Shown here in pieces: positions 5,558 through 7,320 of a stretch of 7,320 nt of DNA. Positions within the stretch are counted from its first letter, which is position 1. The number at the start of each line of letters is the position of its first letter. The DNA lies in contig CAZYYW010000102.1 of NCBI GenBank assembly GCA_964651445.1, positions 1 to 7,320 on the forward strand, in the 5' to 3' direction. Position numbers and translations under genes: made by a program. The notes below the pieces were generated by a model. That model was given only the letters and a program-made list of their open reading frames with translations, ran no database searches and was not told the origin of the DNA. The DNA comes from GCA-2746365 sp964651445 (GTDB lineage Bacteria; Pseudomonadota; Gammaproteobacteria; SZUA-229).

Positions 5558-6397
5558 ATGAATTTTTTACAGGTTCCACAAAGTGTTATCGAAGAAAATG
5601 TTTTTAATGCACTCAAAGAAGATATTGGTGATGGCGACATTACCGCCGAACTAATTCCACTCGACAATATTTCTCTGGCAACGGTCATCAGTCGTGAAGC
5701 CTGTGTGTTTTGTGGTCTCGACTGGTTTGAAGAAACCTACCGCCAAATCGATGAAGAAATTTTAATCGACTGGTGTGTTGATGATGGCCAGCACATTGAA
5801 GCCGAACAGATAATATGCACCCTAAGCGGCCCCTCACAAAGTCTTGTTAGTGGCGAACGTACCGCGCTTAACTTTGCGCAAACCTTATCTGCCACCGCAA
5901 CTTTGTCGGCGCAGTACGCAGAAAAAGTTGCCGATAGCCCATGCAAAATACTCGACACCCGTAAAACCATTCCCGGGCTACGCATCGCACAAAAATACGC
6001 GGTTAGCTGTGGCGGTTGTGAAAACCATCGCCTGGGTTTGTTCGATGCTTTTTTAATCAAGGAAAACCATATTAATGCCTGCGAGACTATTCAAAACGCG
6101 GTTAGCGAAGCACGTTTTCACAACCCTGATTTAAGCGTTGAAGTTGAAGTCGAAAACATTGATGAATTGCAACAGGCAATAGCAGCGGGTGCTGATCGCG
6201 TATTGCTGGACAATTTCAACTTGGAAAATTTACGCTTGGCAGTAGAAATTTGCACGGATAAAATCATCACCGAAGCCTCCGGCAATATCACACTCGATAA
6301 TATTCATACAGTTGCGAAAACTGGCGTGGATTACATTTCCACCGGTGCATTAACCAAAGATATAAAAGCGGTTGATCTATCAATGCGATTTGACTAA
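5558..6397 (+). CDS. nadC: Nicotinate-nucleotide pyrophosphorylase (carboxylating); quinolinate phosphoribosyltransferase
   Basis: The enzyme combines quinolinate with phosphoribosyl pyrophosphate to give nicotinate mononucleotide, CO2 and pyrophosphate, in de novo NAD synthesis. The product has the two-domain family layout: an N-terminal open-faced domain (about 1-110, with EDIGDGDITA at 21-30 and SGERTALN at 98-105), then an alpha/beta barrel with DTRKTIPGLR (133-142), CGGCENHRLGLFDAFLIKENH (151-171), EVEVEN (195-200), DRVLLDNF (213-220) and the phosphate-binding ends EASGNI and STGALT. R101, R135, K136, H157, R158 and K168 match the usual substrate-binding positions. Its 279 residues are slightly short of E. 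coli NadC (297), with nothing essential missing. The ATG at 5558 has only a weak, distant AAGAG upstream. It probably shares an operon with the acyltransferase gene 3 nt downstream; whether it is co-transcribed with argA is unclear. Confidence 0.96.
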   Translation: MNFLQVPQSVIEENVFNALKEDIGDGDITAELIPLDNISLATVISREACVFCGLDWFEETYRQIDEEILIDWCVDDGQHIEAEQIICTLSGPSQSLVSGERTALNFAQTLSATATLSAQYAEKVADSPCKILDTRKTIPGLRIAQKYAVSCGGCENHRLGLFDAFLIKENHINACETIQNAVSEARFHNPDLSVEVEVENIDELQQAIAAGADRVLLDNFNLENLRLAVEICTDKIITEASGNITLDNIHTVAKTGVDYISTGALTKDIKAVDLSMRFD

Positions 6398-6400
6398 GCC

Positions 6401-7192
6401 ATGTCAGCCCTGAGAAAGTATTACCGAATTATATTATTTATACCCTGGTTGCTTCTCGGCATTGTACTCACCGTTTTATTCCAGCGCAATACTAGAAAAC
6501 CACACGGTTTTGCAACCAATGTGGCAAGTAAATGGCTGGGCGTACTGCTTCGTATTTTTGGTATTCGCATAAAAATAGTGGGTAAATCACTGCCGACAAA
6601 AACACTGTTTGTTGCCAATCACATTTCATGGCTAGATACACTAATACTCGGCCACCTGTTACATATACATTTCTTATCCAAGCACGAAGTAAAGACCATG
6701 CCAATATTTGGCTGGCTAGCAACACGCGCAGGCACACTGTATATCAAACGTGGCAAACGAAATTCTGCCTCAGAATCAAGCAGTGAAATCACTAACGTTT
6801 TAAATCAGCAACACAACAGCCTAATATTTGCTGAAGGCACTACCACTGACGGTAATTTAAAAAAGTTCCATAGCCGCATGATGCAAAGCGCGATTGATGC
6901 TAAGGCAATGGTACAACCAGTAGCGATTTTCTACCCGACAACAGATACAACAGACAATCCATCATCGAAATCGCTAACAAAAAATACAGAACTAAACCCA
7001 GTGGTTTTATTTATCGATGACATGTCTATTGGAACATCCTTCGATAAAGTTATCCGTGCAGCTTCCACTAATGTCGAAGTCCATTTCCTTAAACCCATCA
7101 ACAGCAGCAACGCCAGCCGAAACGAAATTGCACAACATGCTTATGAAGAAGTGCAGGACGCCATTATCTCGATAAAAAAACGCATTGAATAA
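6401..7192 (+). CDS. PlsC-family 1-acyl-glycerol-3-phosphate-type acyltransferase
   Basis: This is a membrane-associated acyltransferase of the PlsC/LPLAT family, expected to move an acyl chain onto a lysophospholipid-type acceptor. An N-terminal hydrophobic helix (about 9-27) precedes the four family blocks: NHISWLD (73-79, catalytic H74-x4-D79), GTLYIKRGKR (111-120), FAEGTTTDG (143-151, the EGT phosphate-binding block) and VQPVAIFYP (171-179). At 263 residues it is full length for the family. A polar, serine- and threonine-rich insert follows block IV (about 180-198). The ATG lies 3 nt after the nadC stop with no Shine-Dalgarno of its own, so translational coupling to nadC is likely. The acceptor cannot be read from the sequence: phosphatidate synthesis is the default guess, but ornithine-lipid or other lysolipid acylation is possible, so no symbol is given. 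Confidence 0.9.
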   Translation: MSALRKYYRIILFIPWLLLGIVLTVLFQRNTRKPHGFATNVASKWLGVLLRIFGIRIKIVGKSLPTKTLFVANHISWLDTLILGHLLHIHFLSKHEVKTMPIFGWLATRAGTLYIKRGKRNSASESSSEITNVLNQQHNSLIFAEGTTTDGNLKKFHSRMMQSAIDAKAMVQPVAIFYPTTDTTDNPSSKSLTKNTELNPVVLFIDDMSIGTSFDKVIRAASTNVEVHFLKPINSSNASRNEIAQHAYEEVQDAIISIKKRIE

Positions 7193-7200
7193 TGTCATTT

Positions 7201-7250
7201 TAGCATGCAAGATTTTAAGTGCTTTGACTTGTTTGCTTGCAAGCTATTTT
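7201..7250 (+). terminator. Weak terminator-like hairpin after the nadC-acyltransferase pair
   Basis: TAGCATGCAAG (7201-7211) can pair with CTTGCAAGCTA (7236-7246) at 10 of 11 positions, leaving a 24-nt loop, and a run of four T follows at 7247-7250. It begins 8 nt after the acyltransferase stop. The long loop, low GC content and short T run make it a poor intrinsic terminator. GCTTGCAAGC (7235-7244) is also a self-contained 10-bp palindrome. Confidence 0.3.
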
Positions 7251-7281
7251 GACTGTTATCGGTAATTTATTATTTAATATC

Positions 7282-7320
7282 ATGCATTTAAAAGTACTTC
7301 AGGCGCGACAATTGAACCAG
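7282..7320 (+). CDS. Possible start of a truncated gene
   Basis: An ATG at 7282 opens a frame of 13 codons (MHLKVLQARQLNQ) that runs off the end of the window. It follows an AT-rich stretch with no visible Shine-Dalgarno, and too little is present to identify a family. It is listed because the 89 bases before it hold no other gene and the direction continues that of the preceding operon. Confidence 0.25.
   Translation, partial: MHLKVLQARQLNQ

Overview
The window looks like a chromosomal segment of a gammaproteobacterium with moderate, slightly AT-leaning base composition. The evidence is the close similarity, recalled from memory, of the encoded proteins to E. coli PpnN and to the fused kinase-fold/GNAT ArgA. 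The short form of IlvD (558 residues, three conserved-position cysteines) argues against a close enteric relative. No species can be named from the sequence alone.

Layout. Positions 3-62 hold what looks like the 3' end of an unidentified plus-strand gene. Directly behind its stop codon lies a compact 512-bp element (63-574). It has imperfect terminal inverted repeats of 60-70 nt, an exact 8-bp direct repeat (ATAATTAG) at both outer edges, and one gene, for a GxxExxY/PD-(D/E)XK nuclease-like protein on the minus strand. Next come ppnN (minus), an ilvD-ppnN intergenic region carrying a 160-bp palindromic MITE with IS5-like ends and a CTAA target duplication, and ilvD (minus). A divergent promoter region separates these from the plus-strand genes argA, nadC and a PlsC-type acyltransferase. 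The last 128 bases hold a weak terminator-like hairpin and perhaps the first codons of another gene.

How the genes relate. ilvD (branched-chain amino acids), argA (first step of arginine synthesis), nadC (NAD synthesis), the acyltransferase (phospholipid or lipid A-type acylation) and ppnN (nucleotide turnover) are ordinary housekeeping genes. nadC and the acyltransferase gene are separated by 3 nt and are probably co-transcribed and translationally coupled.

The most notable part is the left end. The GxxExxY gene is framed almost to the base by inverted arrays of three CACAGAG heptamers (9-nt period), nested inside longer inverted repeats bounded by an apparent 8-bp target site duplication. 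This is what a recently inserted mobile element looks like, yet its only gene is a small PD-(D/E)XK-like protein and no known transposase is visible. With the IS5-like MITE, two unrelated non-autonomous elements bracket ppnN.
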